From the NCBI RefSeq assembly GCF_023700755.1, contig NZ_JAMKOJ010000002.1, positions 250,329-314,328 on the forward strand: 64,000 bases of DNA, given 5' to 3'. The position numbers and the translations under genes are program-made. Of this stretch, positions 45,860-55,057 are shown one piece after another (within the stretch, counting starts at the first letter, position 1; each line of letters opens with the position of its first letter). The stretch comes from Allorhizobium sonneratiae (GTDB lineage: Bacteria; Pseudomonadota; Alphaproteobacteria; Rhizobiales; Rhizobiaceae). Below the pieces are notes generated by a model. It had not been told where the DNA came from and ran no database searches. It worked only from the letters and a program-made list of their open reading frames with translations.

Positions 45860-46885
45860 TCACCGCGAGGATGACGCCGCACCGGATGTTTCAAGCCGTC
45901 CGGCAGGGGGTGCCATGCGGGTAATGCGCACCCGCTTCACCCGGCGCTTATCGGCATCGAGGATCTGCAACTCGAAACCGGGAACGGCCGCAACCACTGC
46001 ACCGCGCTGGGGAACGCGACCGGCAGCAGCAGAAATCAACCCGCCCAGCGTATCGACCTCATCGATTTCTGCGCTGATATCGAAATCAGGGCCAATTGCC
46101 TCGGCAATCTCCTCAAGCTCGATGCGGGCATCGGCGACATAGACATCGTCGGAAATGCGCGTCACCAACGCTTCATCCTTGTCATGCTCATCCTCGATAT
46201 CGCCGACAACCATTTCGACAATATCCTCATGCGAGACGAGGCCGTCCGTGCCGCCATATTCATCGATGACCAGCGCCATCTGGGTGCGGGCGGCCTGCAT
46301 CCGCGTCAACAGGTCGGAGGCCTGCATCGACGGCGGAACGAAGAGAATAGACCGGATAATGCCTGCGGCTTCAAGATCGACACCAAGATCGACGGTGGAG
46401 AGGTCGATCTCCTTGCCGCGGCGTGCTTTCGAGGTGATGTGGGCCATCAGATCACGAATATGGATCATGCCGCGCGGGTCGTCGAGCGTATCGCAATAGA
46501 CCGGCATGCGCGAATGGCCGTTTTCCTGAAAGCGGGTCAGCAATTCGCCCAGCGTCGTGGACATCTCCACGGCCTGAATGTCGGAACGCGGGATCATCAC
46601 ATCCTCGACGCGGACCTCGTGAAATCGCAGGATATTCTGTAGCATCGCCCGTTCTTCAGGCGAAAAACTGTCCACAGCGCGATCATCGGTCAAAAGTGCA
46701 TCGGCGATGTCTTCGCGCAGGCTTGCCCCCGTGACCGGGCGCAGAATCCGGGCGGCGCGCGCCCAGAAAGAGGAATGCGGCTTTTGGGCCGCGGGACTTC
46801 GCTGGGAACTACTGCCCTCGTCGGAGGAGGAGCCGTCCTGCTCCTTGGCGGCCTCACCGGCCGGTTTTATTGAAAAATCGCTCAT
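45860..46885 (-). CDS. CBS-domain hemolysin/CorC family protein
   Basis: A 341-residue protein of the CorC/TlyC group. It has two CBS domains (RVEDVMIPRSDIQAVEMSTTLGE and MQASDLLTRMQAARTQMALVIDEYGG) and a C-terminal CorC_HlyC domain. It lacks the N-terminal DUF21 membrane domain and is probably cytoplasmic. The role is unclear: magnesium/cobalt efflux support in CorC, hemolysis in TlyC. It lies 12 bp before ybeY on the same strand, with phoH and miaB, and is probably part of that operon, which in other bacteria also contains corC and lnt. Confidence 0.9.
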   Translation of the reverse strand: MSDFSIKPAGEAAKEQDGSSSDEGSSSQRSPAAQKPHSSFWARAARILRPVTGASLREDIADALLTDDRAVDSFSPEERAMLQNILRFHEVRVEDVMIPRSDIQAVEMSTTLGELLTRFQENGHSRMPVYCDTLDDPRGMIHIRDLMAHITSKARRGKEIDLSTVDLGVDLEAAGIIRSILFVPPSMQASDLLTRMQAARTQMALVIDEYGGTDGLVSHEDIVEMVVGDIEDEHDKDEALVTRISDDVYVADARIELEEIAEAIGPDFDISAEIDEVDTLGGLISAAAGRVPQRGAVVAAVPGFELQILDADKRRVKRVRITRMAPPAGRLETSGAASSSR

Positions 46886-46897
46886 TGTTCCGTTCTA

Positions 46898-47401
46898 TCA
46901 AAGCGGGTCTTGTCCCGCATAAGGATCAGATAGGCCAAGTCGCGCCAAAATGCGAGTCTCCAGCCCTTCCATTTCCTCCGCCTCATCGGTCGTCATGTGA
47001 TCATACCCGAAAAGATGGAGAAATCCATGAACCAGCAAATGGGTCAGATGGTCTTCGAAACTTTTGTCCAGATCAAGCGCCTCACGCGCCACCGTCTCGC
47101 GGGCAATGACGATATCGCCCAGCATCGGCCCGGGGGGCTCGCCCGGTGCAATCGGAAAAGCGGGGAAGGATAAAACATTGGTCGGCTTGTCCTGACCACG
47201 CCATTCGGCATTGATCGCCTTGATGTCCTCATCATCGGTGAAGACAAGCGACACTTCCACCGGCATGTCCGGGAAGGCTTGTCCCTGTTCGCTGAGATAG
47301 GCTGCAGCCGCTTCGAGAATGCGACTGCTCATGGCGACGAGACCGTCCTCAGACGGCCAGCCTTCTGCCTCGACGGCAATCTGAAGATCGAGTTTCGTCA
47401 T
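46898..47401 (-). CDS. ybeY: Endoribonuclease YbeY (rRNA maturation factor)
   Basis: A zinc RNase needed for 16S rRNA 3'-end processing and ribosome quality control. The 167-residue protein has the zinc motif HGFLHLFGYDH (H3xH5xH type, about residues 130-140), VLSFPAFP and the VSLVFTDDEDIKAIN segment. ATG 47401 is chosen as it gives the family N-terminus (MTKLDLQIAVEAEGW); the open frame extends 50 codons into phoH without support. The ribosome site is weak. It follows phoH by 28 bp and precedes the corC-like gene by 12 bp. Confidence 0.93.
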   Translation of the reverse strand: MTKLDLQIAVEAEGWPSEDGLVAMSSRILEAAAAYLSEQGQAFPDMPVEVSLVFTDDEDIKAINAEWRGQDKPTNVLSFPAFPIAPGEPPGPMLGDIVIARETVAREALDLDKSFEDHLTHLLVHGFLHLFGYDHMTTDEAEEMEGLETRILARLGLSDPYAGQDPL

Positions 47402-47429
47402 GAAAGTGTCCGGGGAACTGTCGGCAAAG

Positions 47430-48485
47430 TCACGCTTGCGCCTGCTCGCTGCCCTGCTGGTCCTCATATTGTGCGTCATAGGCCTTGACGATGCGACCAA
47501 CGAGAGGATGACGCACGACGTCCGTGTCCTTGAACTGGACGAAGGAGACACCTTCCACTCCGCGCAGGATTTGCAGCGCCTCGACCAGACCGGATTTCAC
47601 CCCGCGCGGCAAATCCACCTGGCTCGGGTCGCCGGTCACGATCATCCGTGCATTTTCGCCAAGACGGGTGAGGAACATCTTCATCTGCATCGACGTGGTG
47701 TTCTGCGCCTCATCGAGAATGACGGCGGCATTGGCAAGGGTGCGCCCGCGCATGAAGGCAAGCGGGGCGATTTCGATGACGCCGGCCGTGATCGCCCGCT
47801 CAACCTTGTCACCGGGGATCATATCGTAAAGCGCATCGTAAAGCGGTCTGAGATAAGGATCGACCTTTTCCTTCATGTCGCCGGGCAGGAAGCCGAGCCG
47901 CTCGCCGGCCTCAACCGCAGGCCGCGACAGGATGATACGGTCCACCGCACCGCGTTCCAGCAATTGCGCCGCATGGGCGACCGCCAGATAGGTCTTGCCG
48001 GTGCCGGCCGGGCCGACGCCAAAGACCAGTTCCGAGCGCTCCAGCGCCCGCATATAGGCATCCTGGGTCGGGGTTCGCGCGACAATGGTTTTCTTGCGGG
48101 TGGAAATCTGCGCCATGCTCAATCGGGCTTTCCGTTCCATGGTCGGCAGCGTCAGTTGATCGTCGGCGGCAACCGCCATGCGGATCGCCCCTTCGACATC
48201 GGAGGCCTCGACCGTGCCGCCGCTTTGCAGCCGGGCGTAAAGATAGTCGAGCGCGCGGCGCGCCTGATGAGTGGCATTCAATTCGCCGGTGATCGAAACG
48301 GAATTGCCGCGGGCGCGGGCCTCGATATGCAGCCTTTGCTCCAGCAACTTGAGATTCTGGTCGAACTGGCCGAAGAGCTCGCTGGCATGGCGATTGTTCT
48401 CGAACGTCAAAATGAAGTGATTGGCGTCGGTCGCGGCGGTTTTGCTGTTGCGCGAGGGTGAAGTGACCACTTCTGATGCGTTCAA
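47430..48485 (-). CDS. PhoH-like ATPase (YbeZ)
   Basis: A 351-residue ATP-binding protein of the PhoH/YbeZ family. It has FILTFENNRHASELFGQFD near the N-terminus, Walker A GPAGTGKTYLAV (about residue 153), DRIILSRPAVEAGERLGFLPGD and Walker B VILDEAQNTT, then FLTRLGENARMIVTGDPSQVDLP. It works with YbeY in RNA metabolism in several bacteria, and here it is the gene before ybeY. The start is TTG at 48485 with CAGGAG nine bases upstream; no better ATG exists before the conserved region. Confidence 0.93.
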   Translation of the reverse strand: MNASEVVTSPSRNSKTAATDANHFILTFENNRHASELFGQFDQNLKLLEQRLHIEARARGNSVSITGELNATHQARRALDYLYARLQSGGTVEASDVEGAIRMAVAADDQLTLPTMERKARLSMAQISTRKKTIVARTPTQDAYMRALERSELVFGVGPAGTGKTYLAVAHAAQLLERGAVDRIILSRPAVEAGERLGFLPGDMKEKVDPYLRPLYDALYDMIPGDKVERAITAGVIEIAPLAFMRGRTLANAAVILDEAQNTTSMQMKMFLTRLGENARMIVTGDPSQVDLPRGVKSGLVEALQILRGVEGVSFVQFKDTDVVRHPLVGRIVKAYDAQYEDQQGSEQAQA

Positions 48486-48521
48486 GCGGGTATGCTCCTG
48501 TCCAGTCGGTTCCGACCCATT

Positions 48522-49916
48522 CTAACCCGGTGCCACCTCGGCAAACAAGCTGTTCGGGCCGGTATCTGTGATTCGCACCTTAATAATGTCGCCGATTTGC
48601 AAAGATTTTGCATCAACATTCACAGACTGCAACCAGGGAGATTTTCCGATGACCTGGCCTTCCATCCGTCCGGGCTTTTCCAGAAGGATATCCATGGTCT
48701 GACCGACCAGCGAACGGGCGAAATCATGTTGTTGGCGGAGAAGGAGTTCCTGCAAGCGGGCAAGCCGCTCGCTCTTGACCTCTTCGTCCACCTGATTGTC
48801 CAGTTCGGCCCCCGGCGTGCCGGGTCGGGTGGAATATTTGAAGGAAAAGGCCTGTGCATAACCAACCTTTTCCACCAGCGCCATCGTATCGGCAAAATCC
48901 TCCTCGGTTTCACCGGGAAAGCCGACGATGAAATCGCCGGAGAGTGCAATATCAGGACGGGCGGCACGGATGCGTTCGATCAAGGCCAGATAATCCGCCG
49001 CCTTGTGACGCCGGTTCATCGCCTTCAATATCCGGTCGGAGCCCGACTGCACCGGAAGATGCAGATAGGGCATCAGCACGCGCAGATCGCGATGTGCCTC
49101 AATCAGCCGGTCATCCATGTCGCGCGGATGGCTGGTCGTATAACGCAGCCGCGCCAGACCGGGGATTTCGGCCAGTTCATAAAGCAGATCGCCAAGCCCC
49201 ATCGGCGCGCCGTTCCGGCTTTCGCCATGCCAGCCATTGACGTTCTGGCCCAGCAGGGTGATTTCGCGCACGCCGCTGTCAGCCAGCCGCTTTACCTCAT
49301 CGACGATCTGACTGAGCGGGCGTGAGACTTCCGACCCACGGGTATAGGGCACGACGCAGAAAGTGCAGAATTTGTCGCAGCCTTCCTGCACCGTCAAAAA
49401 GGCGGTGACGGAACGGCGCTTGCCGGGAATTTTCGTCGGATCGGGCAAATGCTCGAACTTGTCCTCGACGGCATAATCGGTATCGACGACGCGGCGACCC
49501 GTGCGCGCCTTTTTCAAGGCGTCCGGCAGGCGGTGATAGGTCTGCGGACCGATGACGACATCGACACCCGGCTCACGCCGGATGATTTCCTCGCCTTCCG
49601 CCTGGGCGACGCAACCGGTCACCCCGATCATGAATTCCTCGCCCTTTGCCTGACGCGCCTTTTTCATGTCGCGCAGACGGCCAAGGGCGGAATAGACCTT
49701 GTCGGCGGCCTTTTCGCGGATATGGCAGGTGTTCAGGAGAACGAGGTTCGCCTCCTCCATGACCTCGGTGGTGCGATAGCCGTCAGCCGCCAGCGCATCG
49801 GCCATGCGGCTGGAATCATAGACATTCATCTGGCAGCCATAGGTCTTGATGAACACCTTCTTCAAAGGTGTCTCCGGCTGCAGGGACGGTTCGGGCGTGG
49901 TCAGCGTGTCGGTCAT
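48522..49916 (-). CDS. miaB: tRNA-2-methylthio-N6-dimethylallyladenosine synthase
   Basis: A radical-SAM enzyme that adds a methylthio group to position 37 of tRNAs reading UNN codons. The 464-residue protein has the N-terminal UPF0004 domain with IKTYGCQMN, the radical-SAM motif [12 protein letters not shown] (CxxxCxxC, about residue 184), [10 protein letters not shown] and a C-terminal TRAM domain. GGGC precedes the ATG only weakly. It is upstream of phoH and downstream of olsA on the same strand, in a run of RNA-related genes. Confidence 0.95.
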   Translation of the reverse strand: MTDTLTTPEPSLQPETPLKKVFIKTYGCQMNVYDSSRMADALAADGYRTTEVMEEANLVLLNTCHIREKAADKVYSALGRLRDMKKARQAKGEEFMIGVTGCVAQAEGEEIIRREPGVDVVIGPQTYHRLPDALKKARTGRRVVDTDYAVEDKFEHLPDPTKIPGKRRSVTAFLTVQEGCDKFCTFCVVPYTRGSEVSRPLSQIVDEVKRLADSGVREITLLGQNVNGWHGESRNGAPMGLGDLLYELAEIPGLARLRYTTSHPRDMDDRLIEAHRDLRVLMPYLHLPVQSGSDRILKAMNRRHKAADYLALIERIRAARPDIALSGDFIVGFPGETEEDFADTMALVEKVGYAQAFSFKYSTRPGTPGAELDNQVDEEVKSERLARLQELLLRQQHDFARSLVGQTMDILLEKPGRMEGQVIGKSPWLQSVNVDAKSLQIGDIIKVRITDTGPNSLFAEVAPG

Positions 49917-49969
49917 GCCCGCTCTTTAATCCTTTTCCGGATGTCTTTAAACCGAAAAATGCGGCGCGA

Positions 49970-50767
49970 TCAGCCGAGAACGCGGCCCGTCAGCTTTTCC
50001 GTCAGCATCCGGCGGATTTCTGTCTCGACCTGAAGCGCCACCTGTTTGCGATTGGTGCTGGCGCGATATTCGATCGGCTCACCGAAACAGATATCGATCT
50101 CCAGCGCCATGGTGCGCATGATCCCCATCAGATGCGGACCGAGTGTCACATCGCCCGGCCAGCTCAGGATCGGACGGTGATAGCGACCCATCGGCATGCC
50201 GTGAAAGCCGGTATAGGCGATGGCCACGGGCTGGATATAGACGACACCGTCCGGGCTTTTCGGCAGGGCCAGCGCCGCCGCGCCAAACAGCGAGGATTTG
50301 ATCGGCAGCACCCGGTTGCCGTCCGAGGTCGTGCCTTCGGGAAAGAGTACGACAATTTCGCCGCCCGCCATACGCCCAGCAATCTCGCTGGCCTGTTCGC
50401 CGCTGGAGCGCTTGTCTTCCCGGCGGATGAAGACGCTTTTCTGCAATTTCGCCAGCGTGCCGAAAATCGGCCATTCCGCCACCTCCATCTTGGCGATAAA
50501 GGCAACATCGGCAATCGAGCTCAAGGCGAGAATATCGACCCAGGAGGCATGATTGGCGGCCAGCATCAACGGACGGCGACGCTCCGGCACGCCATGCACC
50601 CTGACCTTCACCCCGATGACGAAACAGGCGACCTTGTGCCAGTAGCGCGGCAAGACACGACGCAGTTTCAGATCGAAGGCAAGCCCGATCAACTGAAACG
50701 GCAACATGACCAGCGTAACGACCACCAGCAGCAGAAGCAGGCTAAAGGTGCGCAGAGCGATGATCAT
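49970..50767 (-). CDS. olsA: Lysophospholipid / lyso-ornithine lipid acyltransferase
   Basis: A 265-residue membrane acyltransferase of the PlsC family. It begins with a hydrophobic anchor (about residues 2-28), carries the catalytic NHASWVD (NHxxxxD), and the substrate motif VVLFPEGTTSDG. In rhizobia the gene in this position (after miaB and before the Fur-type regulator) is olsA, which acylates lyso-ornithine lipid. Together with olsB 12 kb away it would give the complete pathway. The general role of 1-acylglycerol-3-phosphate acyltransferase cannot be excluded. The start may be ATG 50809, which would overlap mur; ATG 50767 precedes the anchor directly. Confidence 0.83.
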   Translation of the reverse strand: MIIALRTFSLLLLLVVVTLVMLPFQLIGLAFDLKLRRVLPRYWHKVACFVIGVKVRVHGVPERRRPLMLAANHASWVDILALSSIADVAFIAKMEVAEWPIFGTLAKLQKSVFIRREDKRSSGEQASEIAGRMAGGEIVVLFPEGTTSDGNRVLPIKSSLFGAAALALPKSPDGVVYIQPVAIAYTGFHGMPMGRYHRPILSWPGDVTLGPHLMGIMRTMALEIDICFGEPIEYRASTNRKQVALQVETEIRRMLTEKLTGRVLG

Positions 50768-50792
50768 GCCAGCAATGCCGTTATCTGAACCG

Positions 50793-51227
50793 TCACGATC
50801 CGGCCTCATCCGTCTTCAGCGGAATGCCGTAAAGCTCCAGCCGGTGATCGACGAGGCGAAAACCGTGTTCTCGGGCGATTTTTTCCTGAAGCGCCTCGAT
50901 TTCAGGCGAATGAAATTCAATCACCACGCCGCTCTTGAGATCGATCAGGTGATCATGGTGTTCTTCCGGCAGGGTTTCATAGCGCGAGCGGCCATCACGG
51001 AAATCATGACGGGCGATGATGCCGGCATCCTCAAACAGCTTGACGGTGCGATAGACAGTGGAAATCGAAATGCGGTTATCCACGGCGGAGGCGCGCCGGT
51101 ACAGCTCTTCCACATCAGGATGATCGTCGGACGCATCCAGAATGCGGGCAATCACCCGGCGCTGATCGGTCATGCGCATGCCGCGTTCGGCGCACAGAAC
51201 CTCAAGGGCTTTGGCAGTCTCCGTCAT
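50793..51227 (-). CDS. mur: Fur-family metalloregulator, Mur type
   Basis: A 144-residue Fur-family repressor. The N-terminal winged helix (MRMTDQRRVIARILDASDDHPDVEEL, STVYRTVKLFEDAGII) and the metal-binding SRYETLPEEHHDHLIDL are typical. The CxxC zinc sites of classical Fur are absent; there is a single cysteine (residue 12). This and its close likeness to rhizobial proteins fit Mur, the manganese-responsive repressor of mntABC or mntH, which in alphaproteobacteria replaces Fur. It lies upstream of olsA and downstream of rimI; the neighbours are not obvious metal genes. Confidence 0.9.
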   Translation of the reverse strand: MTETAKALEVLCAERGMRMTDQRRVIARILDASDDHPDVEELYRRASAVDNRISISTVYRTVKLFEDAGIIARHDFRDGRSRYETLPEEHHDHLIDLKSGVVIEFHSPEIEALQEKIAREHGFRLVDHRLELYGIPLKTDEAGS

Positions 51228-51299
51228 GATGGTCCGCTATTGGCGTTTCCGATCCGTGAGGGCGCATGCATCTGACACACGCCCCGCAGCAGAAGCCAG

Positions 51300-51797
51300 T
51301 TAGCGGAGATTGGCGCGCATGACAAGCGCCGCACTGCGCTTGCCGGAGGCATCGGCATAATAGGCTGGCCGTTCACCGACCTTCTCGAAATCAAGCTTTC
51401 GGTAAAGATCGATGGCGGCGAGATTGCTTTCCTCGACCTCAAGGAACATGGTGTCGGCACCACGCATCCGCGCCTGGCGCATGGCCGCCTGCATCAGCCG
51501 CCAGCCGAGACCCGAGCGCGCCACCTTTTCATGCACGGCAATGGTCAGGATTTCCGCCTCACCAGCCACTTCGCGGGCCAGCACGAAACCGCTGAGCGGC
51601 GGCGTGAACATCAGCGCATTGGTCTGGCGCGCCTGAAAACCGAAAACCGACGGCTGCAGCATCAGGCTCAGGAATTCGCCATCGCCCCAGCGCCTTGCAA
51701 AGCGCTGGCCATGCAGCTCGGCCACGGCATGGCAATCCTCGACGGTCAAATCCAGGATTTCAAATTCGGCCTTTCGGGCAAAAATCGCCTCAAGCAT
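51300..51797 (-). CDS. rimI: Ribosomal-protein-alanine N-acetyltransferase
   Basis: A 165-residue GNAT acetyltransferase of the RimI type, which acetylates the N-terminus of ribosomal protein S18. It shows the acetyl-CoA motif ARSGLGWRLMQAAMRQARMRG, TMFLEVEESNLAAIDLYRKLDFEKVGERPAYY and LTIAVHE. The ATG at 51797 overlaps the tsaB stop by eight bases, with GAGAGTGGGG as a ribosome site; the adjacent tsaB-rimI pair is common in bacteria. Other GNAT substrates are possible. Confidence 0.88.
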   Translation of the reverse strand: MLEAIFARKAEFEILDLTVEDCHAVAELHGQRFARRWGDGEFLSLMLQPSVFGFQARQTNALMFTPPLSGFVLAREVAGEAEILTIAVHEKVARSGLGWRLMQAAMRQARMRGADTMFLEVEESNLAAIDLYRKLDFEKVGERPAYYADASGKRSAALVMRANLR

Positions 51798-52449
51798 GAT
51801 CCCCCACTCTCTCGACGGCAAAGCCGGTCTGCGGCTTTGCATCCGGTCCTCTCAGATAGAGCGGCTTCGGCTTGCCCGAATATGGTGCCGCCGCCCCCAG
51901 ACGCGCCACCTCGGCAATGGGGAAGTGGTCGGGCATGGGCTCCTCTCCCATCAACGCCCGGCCGCTTCCGGCAATTGCGCCCTGCCAATCACCGGCAAGA
52001 CGCAGAAAATCATCAAGGCTCAAAAGGCCCGGATCGGCAAAGGGATGCCCTGCCGCATCGAAGCACTGAGCATAGACCTCGCCACGCTTGGCATCCATGG
52101 CGGCCAGAACCGGCCCACGACCATGGCGCTTTCGCCAGTCTGCCGCCAGAACCGGCAGGGTGCCGATCCCGACACACTCCACCCCAAGCCCCAGCGCCAA
52201 TCCCCGGGCAGCCGCAAGACCGACACGGATACCGGTAAAAGAGCCCGGTCCGACGGTGACAGCCACACGCCCGACATGCTCCAGCGTGAGCCCGGCCGTG
52301 TCCAACGCCGCATCGACCATGCCCATCAAACGCTCGGCATGGCCGCGCCCGATGGTCTCGCTGACGCAAGACAGCAGGTTGTCCCTTTCGCTGTCATAAA
52401 GGGCGACGGCGCAGTCTGCGCCTGCCGTATCCAGCGCCAGAAGGATCAT
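51790..52449 (-). CDS. tsaB: tRNA threonylcarbamoyladenosine biosynthesis protein TsaB
   Basis: TsaB works with TsaD and TsaE to make the t6A modification of tRNAs reading ANN. The 219-residue protein shows ILLALDTAGADCAVALYD at the start, ALDTAGLTLEHVGRVAVTVGPGSFTGIRVGLAAARGLALGL and LAAMDAKRGEVYAQCFD, all typical of the ASKHA-type fold. GGAAAGG precedes the ATG. It overlaps rimI. Confidence 0.94.
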   Translation of the reverse strand: MILLALDTAGADCAVALYDSERDNLLSCVSETIGRGHAERLMGMVDAALDTAGLTLEHVGRVAVTVGPGSFTGIRVGLAAARGLALGLGVECVGIGTLPVLAADWRKRHGRGPVLAAMDAKRGEVYAQCFDAAGHPFADPGLLSLDDFLRLAGDWQGAIAGSGRALMGEEPMPDHFPIAEVARLGAAAPYSGKPKPLYLRGPDAKPQTGFAVERVGDHA

Positions 52450-52561
52450 GGCTGCCTTTCCAAGACGACCCTAGCATAGCATGACAAGGGTGTCGCTTTC
52501 ATTATGAGATGAGGCTGTTATACGAAAGAATCAAAGATCTTGCCGCTGCCGATCAGGAAAA

Positions 52562-53119
52562 TCAGACGGCCTCGACCTCACGTACTTCCGGCACGAAATG
52601 GCGCAGCAGATTCTGCACGCCATGTTTCAATGTCGCCGTCGAGGACGGGCATCCGGCACAGGACCCCTTCATGTTGAGATAGACTGTGCCGTCACGGAAA
52701 CCGCGGAAGGTGATGTCGCCGCCATCCTGGGCGACGGCGGGGCGCACCCGGCTTTCCAGAAGTTCCTTGATCGTGGCGACGATGGTTTCATCGCCCTCGG
52801 CAAAGAATTCGTTTTCCGGCATATCCTCCTGGGTCTTTTTGCCCATGATCGGCGCACCGCTCATGAAGTGCTCCATGATCGAGCCGAGGATGGCCGGTTT
52901 CAGATGCGGCCACTCGGCATCATCCTTGGTCACGGTGATGAAGTCATAACCGAAGAACACGCCACTGACGCCGGGAATGGCGAAAAGCCGCTCGGCCAGC
53001 GGCGAGGCAGACGCGGCCCCGGCATCGCGAAATTCCGCTGTGCCATTGTCCATCACCACCTTGCCCGGCAGAAATTTCAGCGTGGCGGGATTGGGGGTGG
53101 CTTCGGTCTGAATGAACAT
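52562..53119 (-). CDS. NifU-type iron-sulfur scaffold/carrier protein
   Basis: A 185-residue Fe-S protein of the Nfu type. The N-terminal Nfu_N domain (MFIQTEATPNPATLKFLPG) and the C-terminal NifU domain with RPAVAQDGGDITFRGFRDG and CAGCPSS (CxxC, the cluster ligands) are present. It carries and transfers 4Fe-4S clusters to target enzymes. ATG 53119 has AAGGAG six bases upstream and matches the family start. It lies just before the USP gene on the same strand. Confidence 0.92.
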   Translation of the reverse strand: MFIQTEATPNPATLKFLPGKVVMDNGTAEFRDAGAASASPLAERLFAIPGVSGVFFGYDFITVTKDDAEWPHLKPAILGSIMEHFMSGAPIMGKKTQEDMPENEFFAEGDETIVATIKELLESRVRPAVAQDGGDITFRGFRDGTVYLNMKGSCAGCPSSTATLKHGVQNLLRHFVPEVREVEAV

Positions 53120-53267
53120 CGTCATCTCCTTGGCAAAAGGCCTCAAGCCCAAAGCGGCCCGGAACTTTGCCTGATGTTTAGAATACTTCCAGAATAGGCT
53201 CTGTTGTGGCCCGCTTCAAGTGCGGATCGGCAAAATCCTGAGTCTCTCTGTCAAGACAGCGCTTCAG

Positions 53268-53759
53268 TCAGCAAAGCGCTTCGATATCGGCATCAGAAAG
53301 CGTATCCGGCAAAACCGTAACCGGAATGGTGAAGGCACCGGGTTTTCCCGCCAGCATCGACACCAGCGGCCCCGGCCCATCCTTGGCCGATCCTGCCGCC
53401 AGAACCAGAATGGCGATATCCCTGTCTTCTTCGATCAGTTCATGAATACGGCTGGCGGCACTGCCTTCGCGGATCACCACTTCCGGCTCGACACCAACCG
53501 TTTCGCGCATGGTCTCGGCCACCTTGGCCACGGTGGCCTCGGCGGCTTCCCGCGCCTCAGCCCGCATGATTTCCTCAACGCCCAGCCATTGCTGGAAATC
53601 GCCGTCAGGGATCACATAAAGCAAGACCAGACCGCCGCCGGAATTTCTGGCGCGCAGAGCGGCATACAAGACTGCACGACCACATTCCGGTGTCTCGTCG
53701 ACAATGGCCAGAAATTTACGCCGATGGCCTTCCTGTCGCGACAGACGCTGTGAAACCAT
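53268..53759 (-). CDS. Universal stress protein family protein
   Basis: A 163-residue UspA-type protein, probably cytoplasmic. The fold begins KFLAIVDETPECGRAVLYAALRA and ends with GSAKDGPGPLVSMLAGKPGAFTIPVTVLP; the ATP-binding GxxG-type loop is not the classical one, so ATP binding is uncertain. ATG 53759 has AAAGGGG upstream; an in-frame GTG at 53774 is not supported. It precedes the nfu gene and follows trpS. Confidence 0.85.
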   Translation of the reverse strand: MVSQRLSRQEGHRRKFLAIVDETPECGRAVLYAALRARNSGGGLVLLYVIPDGDFQQWLGVEEIMRAEAREAAEATVAKVAETMRETVGVEPEVVIREGSAASRIHELIEEDRDIAILVLAAGSAKDGPGPLVSMLAGKPGAFTIPVTVLPDTLSDADIEALC

Positions 53760-53857
53760 CCAAACCCCTTTCACATCGTCAAGATCAGGAACATCGCCAG
53801 GACCGCACTGCTACAGGCTGTAGCGACGCCGCCTTCTCCCATCGGTTAACCGGCAAA

Positions 53858-54922
53858 TTATCGAACGAAGCCGATAATGTCACGGATTTCCGTCATGGTT
53901 TTTTCCGCCCGTTCACGCGCCCGCTCGCCGCCATCGCGCAGCACCGCATCGATATGGCCGGGATCACCCATCAACCGGCGCATTTCGCCATTGATCGGAG
54001 CAAGCACCGCAACCGCCAGATCAACCAGCGCCGGCTTGAACACGGAGAACTGCTGACCGCCGAACTCTGCCAGAACCTCTGCCTTGGTCCGGTCTGCAAG
54101 GGCGGCATAAATACCGACGAGATTGTCGGCTTCCGGGCGTCCCTTCAACCCCTCTTCCTCGCTTGGCAGCGCATCGGGATCGGTCTTGGCCTTGCGGATC
54201 TTCTTCGAGATCGTCTCGGCATCGTCCATCAAATTGATACGCGACAGGTCGGAGGGATCGGATTTCGACATTTTCTTCGAGCCGTCCTTGAGGCTCATCA
54301 CCCGGGGCGCCGGTCCGTCGATCAACGGCTCGACCATGGGGAAATAGGCATGCACTGGTTCGTCGCCGACGAGAATATCGACGCCAAGGCCGGTCGGACG
54401 GATCTGCTCGGCAAAATCCATGTTGAATTTCATCGCGATGTCGCGGGTCAGTTCCAGATGCTGTTTCTGGTCCTCGCCGACCGGCACATGGGTGGCGCGG
54501 TAAACGAGAATATCCGCCGCCATCAGGCTCGGATAGGCGTAAAGACCGAGCGAGGCCTGCTCACGGTCCTTGCCGGCCTTATCCTTGAACTGGGTCATCC
54601 GGTTCATCCAGCCGATGCGGGCGACACAGTTGAATATCCAGGCGAGTTCCGCATGCTGCGGCACCTGGGACTGGTTGAAGACGATGTGCGCCTTCGGATC
54701 GATGCCTGCCGCAAGAAAGGCCGCCGTGATCGAGCGGATCTGGCCGCGCATGTCCTCATGCACGAGCTGGGCGGTCAGCGCATGCAGATCGACGACGCAA
54801 TACATGCAGTCATTCTTCTCCTGCAGCGCCACGAATTTGCGGATCGCGCCGAGATAATTGCCCAGATGCAGATTGCCGGTGGGCTGGACGCCGGAAAAGA
54901 CGAGCGGCTTGAATTCGGTCAT
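53858..54922 (-). CDS. trpS: Tryptophanyl-tRNA synthetase
   Basis: Charges tRNA-Trp. The 354-residue class I synthetase has the HIGH-like motif [14 protein letters not shown] near the N-terminus, [32 protein letters not shown] and KMSKS in [13 protein letters not shown] (about residues 213-219). Size and motifs are normal. The AGAGGATG before the ATG serves as the ribosome site. murJ lies upstream on the same strand, 135 bp away. Confidence 0.96.
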   Translation of the reverse strand: MTEFKPLVFSGVQPTGNLHLGNYLGAIRKFVALQEKNDCMYCVVDLHALTAQLVHEDMRGQIRSITAAFLAAGIDPKAHIVFNQSQVPQHAELAWIFNCVARIGWMNRMTQFKDKAGKDREQASLGLYAYPSLMAADILVYRATHVPVGEDQKQHLELTRDIAMKFNMDFAEQIRPTGLGVDILVGDEPVHAYFPMVEPLIDGPAPRVMSLKDGSKKMSKSDPSDLSRINLMDDAETISKKIRKAKTDPDALPSEEEGLKGRPEADNLVGIYAALADRTKAEVLAEFGGQQFSVFKPALVDLAVAVLAPINGEMRRLMGDPGHIDAVLRDGGERARERAEKTMTEIRDIIGFVR

Positions 54923-55057
54923 GTCATCCTCTTCAGGCTTGTGGAGGGCCTGATGCCTCGCTGTTGATGGTGCTGCGCATTAAACATGGGTCCCTTTCGC
55001 AATCAAGCGGGGGCCAACGGGGGACGATCAGAAAATTTTCAGATCATCCCCCAAGGT

